NCBI GenBank assembly: GCA_022823945.1
Contig: JAJEBK010000030.1
Coordinates: 62,001 to 126,000 of the forward strand
DNA length: 64,000 nt
DNA from: Anaerolineae bacterium
GTDB lineage: Bacteria > Chloroflexota > Anaerolineae > Aggregatilineales > Phototrophicaceae
Direction of reading: 5' to 3'
Shown here: in pieces, positions 44,025 to 53,396 of the stretch
Layout of the letters: each line of letters begins with the position of its first letter
Position numbering within the stretch: position 1 is the stretch's first letter
The notes under the pieces: model-generated
Seen by the model: the letters and a program-made list of their open reading frames with translations, nothing else
Databases searched by the model: none
What the model was told of the DNA's origin: nothing
Position numbers and translations under genes: made by a program

Positions 44025-45658
44025 GTCAAAGCCACCAACCGCATGCCGATGGACGAATAACGCACGCGCGGCTCCAGATAATAGCGCACGGAGGTCTGGG
44101 CGCGGTCGCAGCTGCTCACGAAGCTGCCGCCAGTCACCGCCCGCCGCAAGTCACGACCCTCTTCGGCTGCGGCCGCGGTATTCAGTGTCCATTCCCAGGT
44201 GTTGCCCGACAAATCATAGACGCCATAGGGGCTGACGCCTTTGTGATAGCGGTCGACGGGCGTGGTCTGCTTCAAGCCGGTTTCGACTGTGTTGCAGCAG
44301 TCTTCGTCATAGTCGTCTCCCCAGGGGAAGTAGCGATCGTCATCGCCTTTGGCGGCGCGCTGCCATTGAGCGACTGTCGGCAGATTAACCTTCATGCGCA
44401 GTTGCGCGCCCAGCCAGTTGGCAAATGCCTTTGCCTCGTACCAATTGACATTTTCGCGCGGCAACCTTTCACCGTCAAAGCGCGGCGCGGCTGCTTGTCG
44501 GTTGGCGGCGAACCAACGTTGGGCATGCTCGGAAAAACCCCACCAGCGCGGATTGCGATAGCCATCTTCGGCATCCACAAAGATGGCAAATTGCGCGTTG
44601 GTAACCGGATACTTGCTCATCACGAAGTTGTCTACCTGCTCGGTTATCTCGCCGAATTCTTCATCCGCGCCAACGATGCTGCTTATGGTTACGCTGCCAT
44701 GCGGGATATCACACCATTGTAGCATAGGCAGGAAGTCGTTGACAGAAAACGACGGGTCGGCCGTTTCGAGGCTGGGCGCGGGGATGAGCGGTTCGCTTTG
44801 CATCGGCGCGGCCGCTGCTTTGACCGGCGCAGATGAATTCGGCTGGATAGATGCTCGAACGGGCTGGGGCATCTGGGCGAGTTGTTGCTGGTTCACCTCG
44901 GCAGCGCAATGCCGGCGCAGATTTTGCGGGTCATAATCGCCAAACTCTTTTTGGAATTCTGCCAGCGCCTCACAAGCGATGCTGCGCGTGCTTTCAAAAT
45001 TAAAAAGGGCGACAATGTGCTGATATTCGCGCTTCACTTCTCGCGATTGACGCCGCTCTGACAAAGCAGACTGTGCCGAGCGCAGCAGCTCGTCCACGCG
45101 CACGAAACGCGATCGATAGCCGCTGTCCTTTGCCTGGCGCAGCAGGCGAACGGCAGATTCGTAGTCTTCTTCTTCCATCGCCCGCACAGCTGCCGAAATC
45201 AACGCGGCCGGGCTGGTCTCGGTTGGCTGACTCGCTGGCATCCCCGGCGGGGCGGATGGTGTGGTGGACGGTGCATTGCGCGCGCGCTCTACCATCAGAA
45301 TGGCATTCAGCAGGCGCGAGACATTTTGCGCGGTCAAGGCGTTGGACAAATCGACATAATGCCAGGCGCGCATGGCTTCTGGCAACACGGTGTCGCTGTC
45401 GATAAGCACGGGGATGATGTCGCGCTTGAGATGACGGGCGATGGCCAGCTCGCGGCGGCAATTGCGCGAAGCGACCGACTCGGGCGAAAGCAGATAGACG
45501 AAGACCTCGCACCATGCCAGGCGGCGGCGGATTTCTTTCCACCAGTCTTGCCCGGCATAAAGCCGTTGGTCATACCATACTTCGTGCGCGTGTAGTGTCT
45601 CGATGATACGGATGCAAAAAGGTTTGTCGACGCGCGCGTAGCTGACGAAAATCTTCAT
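44021..45658 (-). CDS. TIR domain fused to FGE-sulfatase domain (gene 2 of operon)
   Basis: A 545-residue fusion. The TIR domain (1-140) begins KIFVSYARVDKPF and carries the putative NADase Glu70 (CRRE, with Cys67). A proline-rich linker and a helical TPR-like segment (about 165-240, EEEDYESAVRLLRQA) follow. The C-terminal FGE/C-type-lectin-like domain (about 330-545) has PVTNAQFAIF, LPTVAQWQRAAKGDD and GNTWEWTL. In FGE-fused immune proteins this domain is a binding module, not the sulfatase maturase: the two active-site Cys of true FGEs are not evident. It overlaps the upstream gene by 4 bp (ATGA). Confidence 0.87.
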   Translation of the reverse strand: MKIFVSYARVDKPFCIRIIETLHAHEVWYDQRLYAGQDWWKEIRRRLAWCEVFVYLLSPESVASRNCRRELAIARHLKRDIIPVLIDSDTVLPEAMRAWHYVDLSNALTAQNVSRLLNAILMVERARNAPSTTPSAPPGMPASQPTETSPAALISAAVRAMEEEDYESAVRLLRQAKDSGYRSRFVRVDELLRSAQSALSERRQSREVKREYQHIVALFNFESTRSIACEALAEFQKEFGDYDPQNLRRHCAAEVNQQQLAQMPQPVRASIQPNSSAPVKAAAAPMQSEPLIPAPSLETADPSFSVNDFLPMLQWCDIPHGSVTISSIVGADEEFGEITEQVDNFVMSKYPVTNAQFAIFVDAEDGYRNPRWWGFSEHAQRWFAANRQAAAPRFDGERLPRENVNWYEAKAFANWLGAQLRMKVNLPTVAQWQRAAKGDDDRYFPWGDDYDEDCCNTVETGLKQTTPVDRYHKGVSPYGVYDLSGNTWEWTLNTAAAAEEGRDLRRAVTGGSFVSSCDRAQTSVRYYLEPRVRYSSIGMRLVALT

Positions 45659-48600
45659 GGGCCGGCGCTCTCGACTGCCGCTGGCGGCGTATCCAGCAGC
45701 GCGCGACTGGCTGTTGTGTCAATGCTTTTCAGCGCTCGCACCGCCAGGTCGCGCAGGCTATCGTCTTCGCCCTCGGGCTTGCTCTGGTCGTTGAGCATTT
45801 GCCGCAAGATTGGCAAGTCGCTGTCGGTCATCTGCGGTCCCAGTTGCTGAAGGGCAAAATGGCGCAGGGGCAGGCTGGCATCGCCCAGCGCCAACTCCAG
45901 CCAGGTCCGGGCTTGTTGCGGATTGATCTGTTGAATGGCTTTTAGCGCGGCGAAGCGCACAAATTCGTCTCTGTCGCGCTGCATCGCCTCGCCCAAAGCC
46001 GGGATGACCTGTGGCTGACGCAGCTCGCCCAGCGACTCGGCAGCGGCTTCGCGAACCGAGGCATTTTCGTGATGCAGCAGGCGCGCCATATCACTCGCGC
46101 TTGCGACAGCGCGCAGCTCTGCCAGTGAACGCACGGCAGCGACCTGTACAATCCAGTTGTCGTCATTCAGACGACGATGCAAATGCGGACCAGCAGCAGG
46201 ATTGCGCAACACCGCCAGCGCCTCGGCAACCGCCCAGCGCACGCTCCAGTTGGCATCATCCAGCGCTTCGCACAGCATGTCCAGAGCCTGGCTGTTGTCG
46301 CTGCCGCGCAGATGCCGGGCAAAGCGGCGCAAAAACTTCGCGGCTTTCTGTGTGCGCCCCCAGTCGTCATCGCGCAGCACCTGCAAGGTACGCGCAATCT
46401 TTTCTGCATCGCTGAAACGATCTACTGGCGAACTGCCGGGCGCATGGGTTTGTTCAGCCGCGGCGGCGCTTTCGATCCTGTTCAGGGCAGCGCGCGCCAA
46501 CTGGCTGATCGCTGTGCCATCTGCGAGCGCAAGCCGACTAGCGAGCAGACGTTTCAAGTCGGGCAGAGCGGGCTGGTAAACCGCTTCGCCCAATATGTCT
46601 ATCGCAGCGGCGGCCGTCTGCGGGTTCGCGCTTTCCAATAGTTCGACCAGCGCCTCGCAATCGAGGCCGGGCAAGGTTTTCAGCAGCTCGGTCACAGCGC
46701 GCACGATTTCGGCGTCCGGGTCTGACAATGCGGCGATGAGCGTCTGCTGTGTGGCGCTTTCGCCTGCAAAACGCGCCAGCATCTCATAAGCCGCCATGCG
46801 CACGCGCCGGTCGCTGTCATCAGCCGCTTCCAGCAAGGCGGGCAGAGACTGCGCGGTGGGATAATCGGTCAGGCTGTTGAGCGCGCGATGCCGCTGTTGC
46901 CAGTCAGTGTGCCGCAACTGCTCTCGCAAGCGCGGTGGCAGGGTGGGTGATGGGGCGGCTGCCTGCGCGGTCTCGTCTGCAAATGGCGATTGACCGTACA
47001 CCAGCGCTTCGAGCTTGCTGCCGGCCAGCACAATCGCGTCTGGCGGATCGCTCAGCACAGCAGAGATGTCATTGACCAACTGCGCAAACTGATCGCGATT
47101 GGGCAGGTATTTGATGACACCGGAAACCTCTTGTCGCAGTTCGTCCGCTCGCCGATGCGACAGGACGGCTGTGCTGACCTCTGTCGGCAGTTCGACAGAA
47201 TCGGCGGCGATCTGGGCCAAGCCAATCGCGATATCTGTTTCGTTGCTCGCGACCACAAAATCGTAGAATTCGTCACTAAGGGTGAGCAGGCGCGCATCTG
47301 CCATCGCCAGCAGCCGACTCGTCACCAGGCGTTTTCGCGCAGCCAGCGCTCGCACGACAGCGGCATTGTTGGCCGGCTGCGATTGTGACCAGCGCAATAC
47401 CCGTGCCAAAATCTCGGAATATGCGAACTTCATCAGCGCCGGGAGCAATTCTGCCTGGTCGCTGTCGTCAACTCTTTGCAAATCATCAAGAAGCAGAATC
47501 GCCGTGGGCAGGTATTTGAGCTCGCCCAACATCCAAATGGCGTTGTGGCGCAGCTTTTTGTCCTGGTGCACAGAAAGCTTGACCAACCAAGCTGCCGATA
47601 GCGCCAAGGGGTGGGCATCCAGCCGCTGCAGCAAATCAGCAGGATTTTCGCGGTCGACATCGGAGACCAGGCTGATGAAATCCAGCGGCAGGTCCAGGGG
47701 CAGGGCGCGCACCTCTTGCCACAGCCAAAGCTGCATACCGCTGTTGTGACGCCCCAACTGCGCGATCAGCGCTTGAGCAGTCGCGTCGGCATCTGGTACG
47801 CCAGCCAACACCGGGCGGAAGGCTCGCCGGGCTGCGGGATTTTTTGCGCACAGCTCCACCAGCCGTTCGATCAGCAGCTGCCGGATTGGCGCTGACGGCG
47901 AATCGGCGCGCCGCAAAGCCATCATCGCCAGCAACGGGTCGACTTCAGAGATGCGCTCCAAGGCGCGCTCGCGCGGTTCATCTGCCAACCCCGCGATGAT
48001 GAGCAGCGCCAGCCTGTCCCATTTGCGCGGTCGCCATTCGCCATCATCAGTGAACTCGGGCGCTTTGATAAACTTGAGCAAGCCGTCGCGTTTCAATGGC
48101 TCTGCCGCCAGATAGGCCTGCAGCGACTCGGGCTGGAAGCGCAGCCAGCCATCTTTTTCCTGCAGCAATCCCAGCGTCACAGCCGCCTGCAGAATCCGTG
48201 GGTCTTGTGTCTCATGCTCGGCATCGACGCGCTGGACAAAGCGATGCGATTCAGCCAGCATCATCGCCCAAGCCAGGCTCTGCAATCCGCGCAGCAGTTG
48301 CATCGCGCTACAGCCATTCGCTGCGCCGGGCCGTTGCTGCAAGCGCAAGGCGATCAGCGCGGGCAAAGGGTCTTTTTGCCACTGGCTGTAGGCAAGGGCG
48401 CGGTCGGCCGCCAGCAGTTCTATGCCGACCGAAAAATAGTCCAGTTGCCCCTCGGCAATTCGCTCGGCTTTGCCCCGCAGCAATTGGCGAAAGTCGTTTT
48501 GCTGCCCCAAAGTCAGGTGATGGCTGGCGAATTTCTGGGCGAGCGCGGCGCTGACATTCCCGATTTCAAGGGTTGGCAGGCGCGGGCCGGCTTCCGCATC

Positions 48601-49593
48601 GCCGCGCGAAAGCACGATGAACCGTTGGCGTGGACTGGCATCAATCCACTCGCAGATGGCTGCCGCGCGCTCGGGATCGTTGGCCTGCAAATCGCTGTAA
48701 TTGTCCAGCGCCAGCAGCGATGAACGCTCTTCCAGCCAGTGCCGCCAAAAAGTAAGCAACTGCCACTGCGATTCCACAAAAGCGCCAAGCGTGTCGAGCT
48801 CTTTGTGCCACAGCGCCAGGTCAAGCCAGATTGGCAGGGGCGCTGCCTCATCTCGCAAGGCAATGTGCGCTTGTTCCAGCGCCAGCAGCTGCGCAAACAC
48901 CGTCTTGCCACTGCCCGAAGCGCCGCGCATGACAAACTGAGGCTCTGTATGCGCCCATTGCGACAAGTCGCTGACAGGCAGGGCAGCGCCGGATTTCATG
49001 CCCATGAATGTCCAATCGCGCAGCAAGCCAAACTGCCCATTGCGCGGTCGGATATCGTTGCCACCACGCGCATCGCAATTGCGCAGCGCCGCCCACGCTG
49101 TCGGCATCTTTGACAGGGACAGCTCGGTCTGGTGGATGAAGCCGCGCAAGTATTCCAGTCGCTCGCCGGGCTTGGGCAGGTCATCCGCTTGCGGAATACG
49201 ATTTAGAAGCTCTTCTATGCTTTGCTCGCTGGGGGCGGCAAACCAGCGGCGAAAGTCGATCCAGTCGTTGAAGTGGAAGTCGGCGATGTTGTCGGTAGAA
49301 AAGTCGCGCGCGATGACAGCGATAATCGGTAGACCGCGCTTGGCGAAGGTGGCGAATTCGGCTTGGCAATGCGGCGACTGCAAATAATCATCGCTAACGA
49401 CGACCAATGCGCCGCTTGCAACATCCCGCGCTTTGCGAATGCCCGCCTGCCAATCTTCGCTGGGCGCAATCTGAAAGCGGTCCAGCCACACTTGCCGATA
49501 ACAGCGCAGCAGCAGCATCGCCAGCCGGAATGCCCGGTCGATGTCGTTGTTATGATACGAAAGGTACAGCGCTCCGTCCTTGCCCACAGCCAT
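45655..49593 (-). CDS. TIR-NTPase-HEAT repeat protein (gene 1 of operon)
   Basis: A 1312-residue three-part protein. TIR-like domain at residues 1-140 (LYLSYHNNDIDRAF; acidic Glu79 after Cys76 in SPHCQAEF). P-loop GASGSGKT at 224-231 and Walker B-like SLLALDN. Then a long alpha-solenoid of HEAT repeats in the last 500 residues (AVRSLAELRA, AAESLGELRQP, AALKAIQQINPQQ). NTPase plus repeat sensor plus TIR effector is the arrangement of NLR-like immune proteins. The ATG 49593 is chosen because the TATAAT at 49626-49631 lies over the earlier in-frame TTG (49626), so the transcript probably starts near 49619. It is the first gene of the operon. Confidence 0.88.
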   Translation of the reverse strand: MAVGKDGALYLSYHNNDIDRAFRLAMLLLRCYRQVWLDRFQIAPSEDWQAGIRKARDVASGALVVVSDDYLQSPHCQAEFATFAKRGLPIIAVIARDFSTDNIADFHFNDWIDFRRWFAAPSEQSIEELLNRIPQADDLPKPGERLEYLRGFIHQTELSLSKMPTAWAALRNCDARGGNDIRPRNGQFGLLRDWTFMGMKSGAALPVSDLSQWAHTEPQFVMRGASGSGKTVFAQLLALEQAHIALRDEAAPLPIWLDLALWHKELDTLGAFVESQWQLLTFWRHWLEERSSLLALDNYSDLQANDPERAAAICEWIDASPRQRFIVLSRGDAEAGPRLPTLEIGNVSAALAQKFASHHLTLGQQNDFRQLLRGKAERIAEGQLDYFSVGIELLAADRALAYSQWQKDPLPALIALRLQQRPGAANGCSAMQLLRGLQSLAWAMMLAESHRFVQRVDAEHETQDPRILQAAVTLGLLQEKDGWLRFQPESLQAYLAAEPLKRDGLLKFIKAPEFTDDGEWRPRKWDRLALLIIAGLADEPRERALERISEVDPLLAMMALRRADSPSAPIRQLLIERLVELCAKNPAARRAFRPVLAGVPDADATAQALIAQLGRHNSGMQLWLWQEVRALPLDLPLDFISLVSDVDRENPADLLQRLDAHPLALSAAWLVKLSVHQDKKLRHNAIWMLGELKYLPTAILLLDDLQRVDDSDQAELLPALMKFAYSEILARVLRWSQSQPANNAAVVRALAARKRLVTSRLLAMADARLLTLSDEFYDFVVASNETDIAIGLAQIAADSVELPTEVSTAVLSHRRADELRQEVSGVIKYLPNRDQFAQLVNDISAVLSDPPDAIVLAGSKLEALVYGQSPFADETAQAAAPSPTLPPRLREQLRHTDWQQRHRALNSLTDYPTAQSLPALLEAADDSDRRVRMAAYEMLARFAGESATQQTLIAALSDPDAEIVRAVTELLKTLPGLDCEALVELLESANPQTAAAAIDILGEAVYQPALPDLKRLLASRLALADGTAISQLARAALNRIESAAAAEQTHAPGSSPVDRFSDAEKIARTLQVLRDDDWGRTQKAAKFLRRFARHLRGSDNSQALDMLCEALDDANWSVRWAVAEALAVLRNPAAGPHLHRRLNDDNWIVQVAAVRSLAELRAVASASDMARLLHHENASVREAAAESLGELRQPQVIPALGEAMQRDRDEFVRFAALKAIQQINPQQARTWLELALGDASLPLRHFALQQLGPQMTDSDLPILRQMLNDQSKPEGEDDSLRDLAVRALKSIDTTASRALLDTPPAAVESAGP

Positions 49594-49625
49594 CCTTTGC
49601 CGCGCGGTCGCTTCATCGCATCCCA

Positions 49626-49631
49626 ATTATA
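49626..49631 (-). promoter_or_regulatory. -10 box of the TIR/NACHT operon
   Basis: Minus-strand TATAAT, 33 bp before the chosen ATG. No good -35 is seen, so the operon may need an activator. Confidence 0.55.
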
Positions 49632-49798
49632 CTCTTGGGTGGCGAGCGTGTTTTGGAAATAACGCGCGATTCTGGCTGCCCGCGTTTCTGCTGATTGCGT
49701 TATCGCCTTCCTCACCTGGACAAGCCGAGCGGGCGCATCTTTCGCCACCAACGCGCTTGGGCTATGATGCCAGCGATTCTGTGGTCAAGGCGCAACAG

Positions 49799-50683
49799 AT
49801 GAAAACTTCGGCGCTTTTTCGCGGCAGCATCTATGGCATGACGGCAGCCAGCTTGTGGGGCAGCTTGTATGTCGTTTCTGATGTGACGCTGCTTGTCGTG
49901 CCGCCCTTCACGCTGATGAGCATTCGGCTGGCGCTGGCTTTGCTGGTTTTGCTGCCACTGGCGTGGCGGCGCGGACTCGCCAAGCCCGATTCGCCGAACC
50001 TTCTGCGCATGCTGGCGGTGGGCGTGCTGGGCATTGGCGTCAGTCTGGGCGCGCAATTCGTGGGCACAGACCTGTCCAACGCGGTCAATGGCGCACTGGT
50101 TACCAGCGCATCGCCGGCTTTTGTCGTGCTATTCGCCATCATCATCCTGGGCGAGCGGCTGACCATCTGGCGCTTGATGGCAATCGCGCTGGCAACGACG
50201 GGTGTGTTGGCGATTCTCGATCCCGCCAGCGCCGATTTTTCCTCCGACACTTTCCGTGGCGACTTGTTTCTGGCTTTCGCAGCGCTGACATGGGGATTGT
50301 ATTCGGTTCTGGTGCGGCTGCTTTCTGTGCGTTATCCGCAGCCCACCTTGACCGTGACCGTCTTTGCGCTCTTGGGCGGATTGCTGGTTTCGCTGCCAGC
50401 CAGTTTGTTGGAATTGTCCCAGCGTCCAATCGGTCCGCTGGATGCGGGCATCGTGGCGGGCGCGCTTTACTTGGGGCTGGTTTGCACGGCGTTTGCGCTG
50501 CTGTTGTGGAATCGCGCATTTGCCTTGGTGCCAGCCAGCGTGGCTTCGCTCTTTTTCTTTGCGCAGCCGCTGTCTGGCGCGGTCCTGGCGGCGGCTCTGC
50601 TGGGGCAGCACATGAGCGCCTCGCTGTGGCTGGGCGGCTTGCTTATCGTGGGCGGGGTGCTGCTTTCGTTGCGCGCCGGTTAA
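49799..50683 (+). CDS. EamA/DMT-superfamily transporter
   Basis: A 294-residue permease with ten predicted spans in two EamA repeats: repeat 1 (GMTAASLWGSLYVVSD ... LAILDPASADF) and repeat 2 (RGDLFLAFAALTWGLYSVLVRLLS to GGVLLSLRAG). Such proteins export or import amino acids, nucleotides or metabolites. Substrate unknown. ATG 49799 is chosen at the start of the first span. The frame continues about 70 codons upstream without a signal. It is divergent from the TIR operon, 206 bp away, and overlaps the convergent kinase gene by 4 bp. Confidence 0.88.
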   Translation: MKTSALFRGSIYGMTAASLWGSLYVVSDVTLLVVPPFTLMSIRLALALLVLLPLAWRRGLAKPDSPNLLRMLAVGVLGIGVSLGAQFVGTDLSNAVNGALVTSASPAFVVLFAIIILGERLTIWRLMAIALATTGVLAILDPASADFSSDTFRGDLFLAFAALTWGLYSVLVRLLSVRYPQPTLTVTVFALLGGLLVSLPASLLELSQRPIGPLDAGIVAGALYLGLVCTAFALLLWNRAFALVPASVASLFFFAQPLSGAVLAAALLGQHMSASLWLGGLLIVGGVLLSLRAG

Positions 50684-51822
50684 ATCGCCAGCAAGCGCCG
50701 GGCTTCGCGCGCCATTTTTATCAAGCGGAAGCGGCGCACATCTGCGAAGAAGGCGGCGATGTCTTCCAGACGGTCGCGCTCGTGCACGGTGCGCAGCTGC
50801 TGGTGCTGGGCAGGCTCAAGCAGCAGGTTGATGTCTTGCTTGACGCCCGCCAGCCCGCGCAGTGTCATGCCACAGGTATAGCCGATGCGCGCCAGCCGCC
50901 GATCTCCGCGCCAGCCCGCCTCGCGCAACCCTTGCAGGTAGGCGCTGAATACCGCCTGATCAAGCTGCTCGGCATAATCCTGCGAATAGCCGCTGTAATA
51001 CAGAGCGAGCGCGACCAGCGACACCAGCTCTTCGCCCAGGCCGCCGCGTCCCGCCAGCGCCCAGTCCAGCAGCACGATGCCCTCGTCGCTGTGCAGGATG
51101 TTGCGGCGGAAGGCATCGTTGTGGCAAAGCGTCTGTGGCAGTTGTGTCAACGCGTCGCGAAAGAGCTGTCGGTCGCGCCAGATCGCCATGATCTCGTCCC
51201 GCGCTTCAAATGGCAGGGTGATTCGCGCCAGCGGCTGCTCCAGGTTTTGCGGCAGCGCAGCAAAAGCATCGGCCAGCCCTGGCACAATCGCGCTGTGCCA
51301 ACATTGCGCAAGCCAGTCATTAGCGGGCAAATCGCGCCCAAGCATGCCGCCATTCATGCGCCCCAGTCGACGAGCGGTTTCGCGATAATCGTCCAGCGTC
51401 CAATTGCCTTTGTGGTCGGCATAATCCGCCATCCATATCCAGCACGAGTCGCCGAAGTCGCGCAGTTGCACGATTTGTGGAGCGATAAAGGTATTGGCAG
51501 GCAGGTCATCCAACAAGCGGGTGCGGTAAAGCTCGTATTCGCGCTTCCAATAATAGGGCGAATTCGGCGTTTCGTCTGGTCGTTGAAAGAGGATTTTCAG
51601 AATGAGCGTGATGGGTGGGTTGGCTTCGCTCTCGATCCAGAAACGATACAGCGCCGTGCCGCCGATCGCGCCGCCAAAGCCACCGTGCACCGCTGCATAG
51701 CGCCACGAGACCACAGCCAGGCACGCTTCTCCAGCAGCCAGAAGCGCCAGTTCTGCCATCTGCGCTGTGCTCAGCGCCGTCAAACGTTGTTCGGTGGCAG
51801 GATCGCTGGTCGCGGATAGCAT
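50680..51822 (-). CDS. Aminoglycoside phosphotransferase (APH)-family kinase
   Basis: A 380-residue protein-kinase-like small-molecule kinase. The catalytic loop LCHNDAFRRN (HxDxxxxN) and metal-binding LLDWALAG identify APH/choline-kinase-type enzymes, which phosphorylate choline, homoserine, aminoglycosides or sugar-lipids. The glycine-rich loop is degenerate (GGFGGAIGGTALYR). The gene starts 5 bp after livF and may be the last cistron of the transporter operon. Substrate not determinable. Confidence 0.85.
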   Translation of the reverse strand: MLSATSDPATEQRLTALSTAQMAELALLAAGEACLAVVSWRYAAVHGGFGGAIGGTALYRFWIESEANPPITLILKILFQRPDETPNSPYYWKREYELYRTRLLDDLPANTFIAPQIVQLRDFGDSCWIWMADYADHKGNWTLDDYRETARRLGRMNGGMLGRDLPANDWLAQCWHSAIVPGLADAFAALPQNLEQPLARITLPFEARDEIMAIWRDRQLFRDALTQLPQTLCHNDAFRRNILHSDEGIVLLDWALAGRGGLGEELVSLVALALYYSGYSQDYAEQLDQAVFSAYLQGLREAGWRGDRRLARIGYTCGMTLRGLAGVKQDINLLLEPAQHQQLRTVHERDRLEDIAAFFADVRRFRLIKMAREARRLLAI

Positions 51823-51827
51823 GCGCT

Positions 51828-52538
51828 TTAGTCGATGCCGAGATAAGTCTTTTGCACAACTTCGTTCCGCTGCAGGTTGGCGGCTGTGTCGCTGATGGCG
51901 ACTTCGCCACTTTGCAGCACATAGCCGCGATTGGCGATCTGCAAAGCCATATGCGCGTTCTGCTCCACCAGCAGAATCGTGACGCCTTCGCTGGCGATGC
52001 GCTGGATGGCTTCGAAGACCACATCGACCAGCACCGGCGCCAAGCCCATGGAAGGCTCATCCAGCAGCAGCAGGCGCGGTCCGGACATTAAGGCGCGAGC
52101 GATGGCCAGCATCTGTTGTTCGCCGCCGCTGAGCGTGCCGGCCAGTTGTTTGCGCCGTTCTTGCAAGCGCGGGAACATCTCGAAGGCGCTGTCGAGGTCG
52201 TCCGCGACATCCCCATCCGTGCGCACATAGGCACCCATATCCAGATTTTCTTCGACCGTGAGCTTGGCAAAGACGCCGCGACCTTCTGGCACCATGGAGA
52301 TGCCACGCATCACCAGCAAATCAGCCCGCGTTGATGAGATCTCCTGTCCGTCGTAAACGATGTTGCCGTCGCGCGGCGACATCAACCCGGATATGGTGCG
52401 CAGGGTGGTGGTCTTGCCCGCGCCGTTCGAACCGATGAGGGCAATGATCTCGCCACTATCGACCTCGAAGGATATGCCTTTCAGCGCGTGGATATTGCCA
52501 TAATAGGTGTGAATGTCGTTGACTTCCAGCAGCGCCAT
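51828..52538 (-). CDS. livF: Branched-chain amino acid ABC transporter ATP-binding protein
   Basis: A 236-residue ATPase subunit of a Liv-type importer. Walker A GSNGAGKT, signature LSGGEQQMLAIARAL, Walker B LLLLDEPSMGLAP. LivF-class features are IHTYYGNIHALKGI and the C-terminal tail ISDTAANLQRNEVVQKTYLGID. It acts with LivG on the inner face to power uptake of leucine, isoleucine, valine or other compounds by paralogues. It follows livG by 17 bp. Confidence 0.96.
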   Translation of the reverse strand: MALLEVNDIHTYYGNIHALKGISFEVDSGEIIALIGSNGAGKTTTLRTISGLMSPRDGNIVYDGQEISSTRADLLVMRGISMVPEGRGVFAKLTVEENLDMGAYVRTDGDVADDLDSAFEMFPRLQERRKQLAGTLSGGEQQMLAIARALMSGPRLLLLDEPSMGLAPVLVDVVFEAIQRIASEGVTILLVEQNAHMALQIANRGYVLQSGEVAISDTAANLQRNEVVQKTYLGID

Positions 52539-52555
52539 GTGCCTGGCCTTTTCCC

Positions 52556-53380
52556 TTAGATGCCCGGCTTTGTGACGGTGTTGCTTTGGGCGGCGCCACT
52601 GCCGAGGTAGGCTTCGATAACTTTGAGGTTGGTCTGAATGTCGCGCGGCAAGCCTTCGGCGATCTTGCGTCCATAATCCAGCACGGTGATATGTTCCGAG
52701 ATTTCCATGACCACGCGCATGTCATGCTCGATCAAGACCACAGTGATGCCCAATTCGTCGCGCAGGCGGCGGATGAAGTCGGTGGTTTCGATTGTTTCAC
52801 GGGGGTTCATGCCGGCTGTAGGTTCATCCAGCAAGACCAGCTTGGGACGATTGGCCAGCGCCCGCGCGATCTCCAGCCGCCGTTGATCGCCATACGACAG
52901 ATTCTTGGAAAGCATATCGCCCTTGCCCTCCAAGCCAACAAAATGCAGCAGTTCCCGCGCGCGGTCTTCACAGCCATCATCTTCGCGGCGCGTCGACGGC
53001 AAGCCCAGGATCGCCCCGATCCAACTGGAGCGCAGATGAGGCTCTTGCCCGACCATGATATTTTCGATTGCCGACATGTTGTTGAAGAGCCGGATGTTTT
53101 GAAAAGTGCGCGAGATGCCAGCGCGGGTGATCAGATCGGGCGTTTTGCCACTGATACGCGCGCCTTCAAAGAGTATCGCGCCTTCATCAATCTGATAAAA
53201 GCCGGTGATACAATTGAAAAAGGTCGTTTTGCCCGCGCCGTTGGGTCCGATAATGCTGGCGATCGCGCCCTCGGGGATATAAAAGTCGAGGCTGTCCACC
53301 GCCACCAAACCGCTGAAGCGCTTGGTCATGCCAGTCGCTTCCAGGATGCGGCGTTGTCCGTTCTTGCCTGCTTCCGCCAT
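52556..53380 (-). CDS. livG: Branched-chain amino acid ABC transporter ATP-binding protein
   Basis: A 274-residue ATPase subunit. Walker A GPNGAGKTTFFN, signature LSYGDQRRLEIARAL, Walker B LVLLDEPTAGMNP. The LSYG variant of LSGG and NPRETIETTDFIR are typical of LivG. A longer C-terminus extends past the usual end (GSGAAQSNTVTKPGI). It sits 16 bp after the permease gene in the same operon. Confidence 0.96.
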   Translation of the reverse strand: MAEAGKNGQRRILEATGMTKRFSGLVAVDSLDFYIPEGAIASIIGPNGAGKTTFFNCITGFYQIDEGAILFEGARISGKTPDLITRAGISRTFQNIRLFNNMSAIENIMVGQEPHLRSSWIGAILGLPSTRREDDGCEDRARELLHFVGLEGKGDMLSKNLSYGDQRRLEIARALANRPKLVLLDEPTAGMNPRETIETTDFIRRLRDELGITVVLIEHDMRVVMEISEHITVLDYGRKIAEGLPRDIQTNLKVIEAYLGSGAAQSNTVTKPGI

Positions 53381-53396
53381 CTGCGCGCCTCTCGCT

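Noticed and set aside
44021-45658. Diversity-generating retroelement target in the FGE domain
   Set aside because: No reverse transcriptase, template repeat or accessory gene is in the window, and the C-terminus is not rich in AAC codons.
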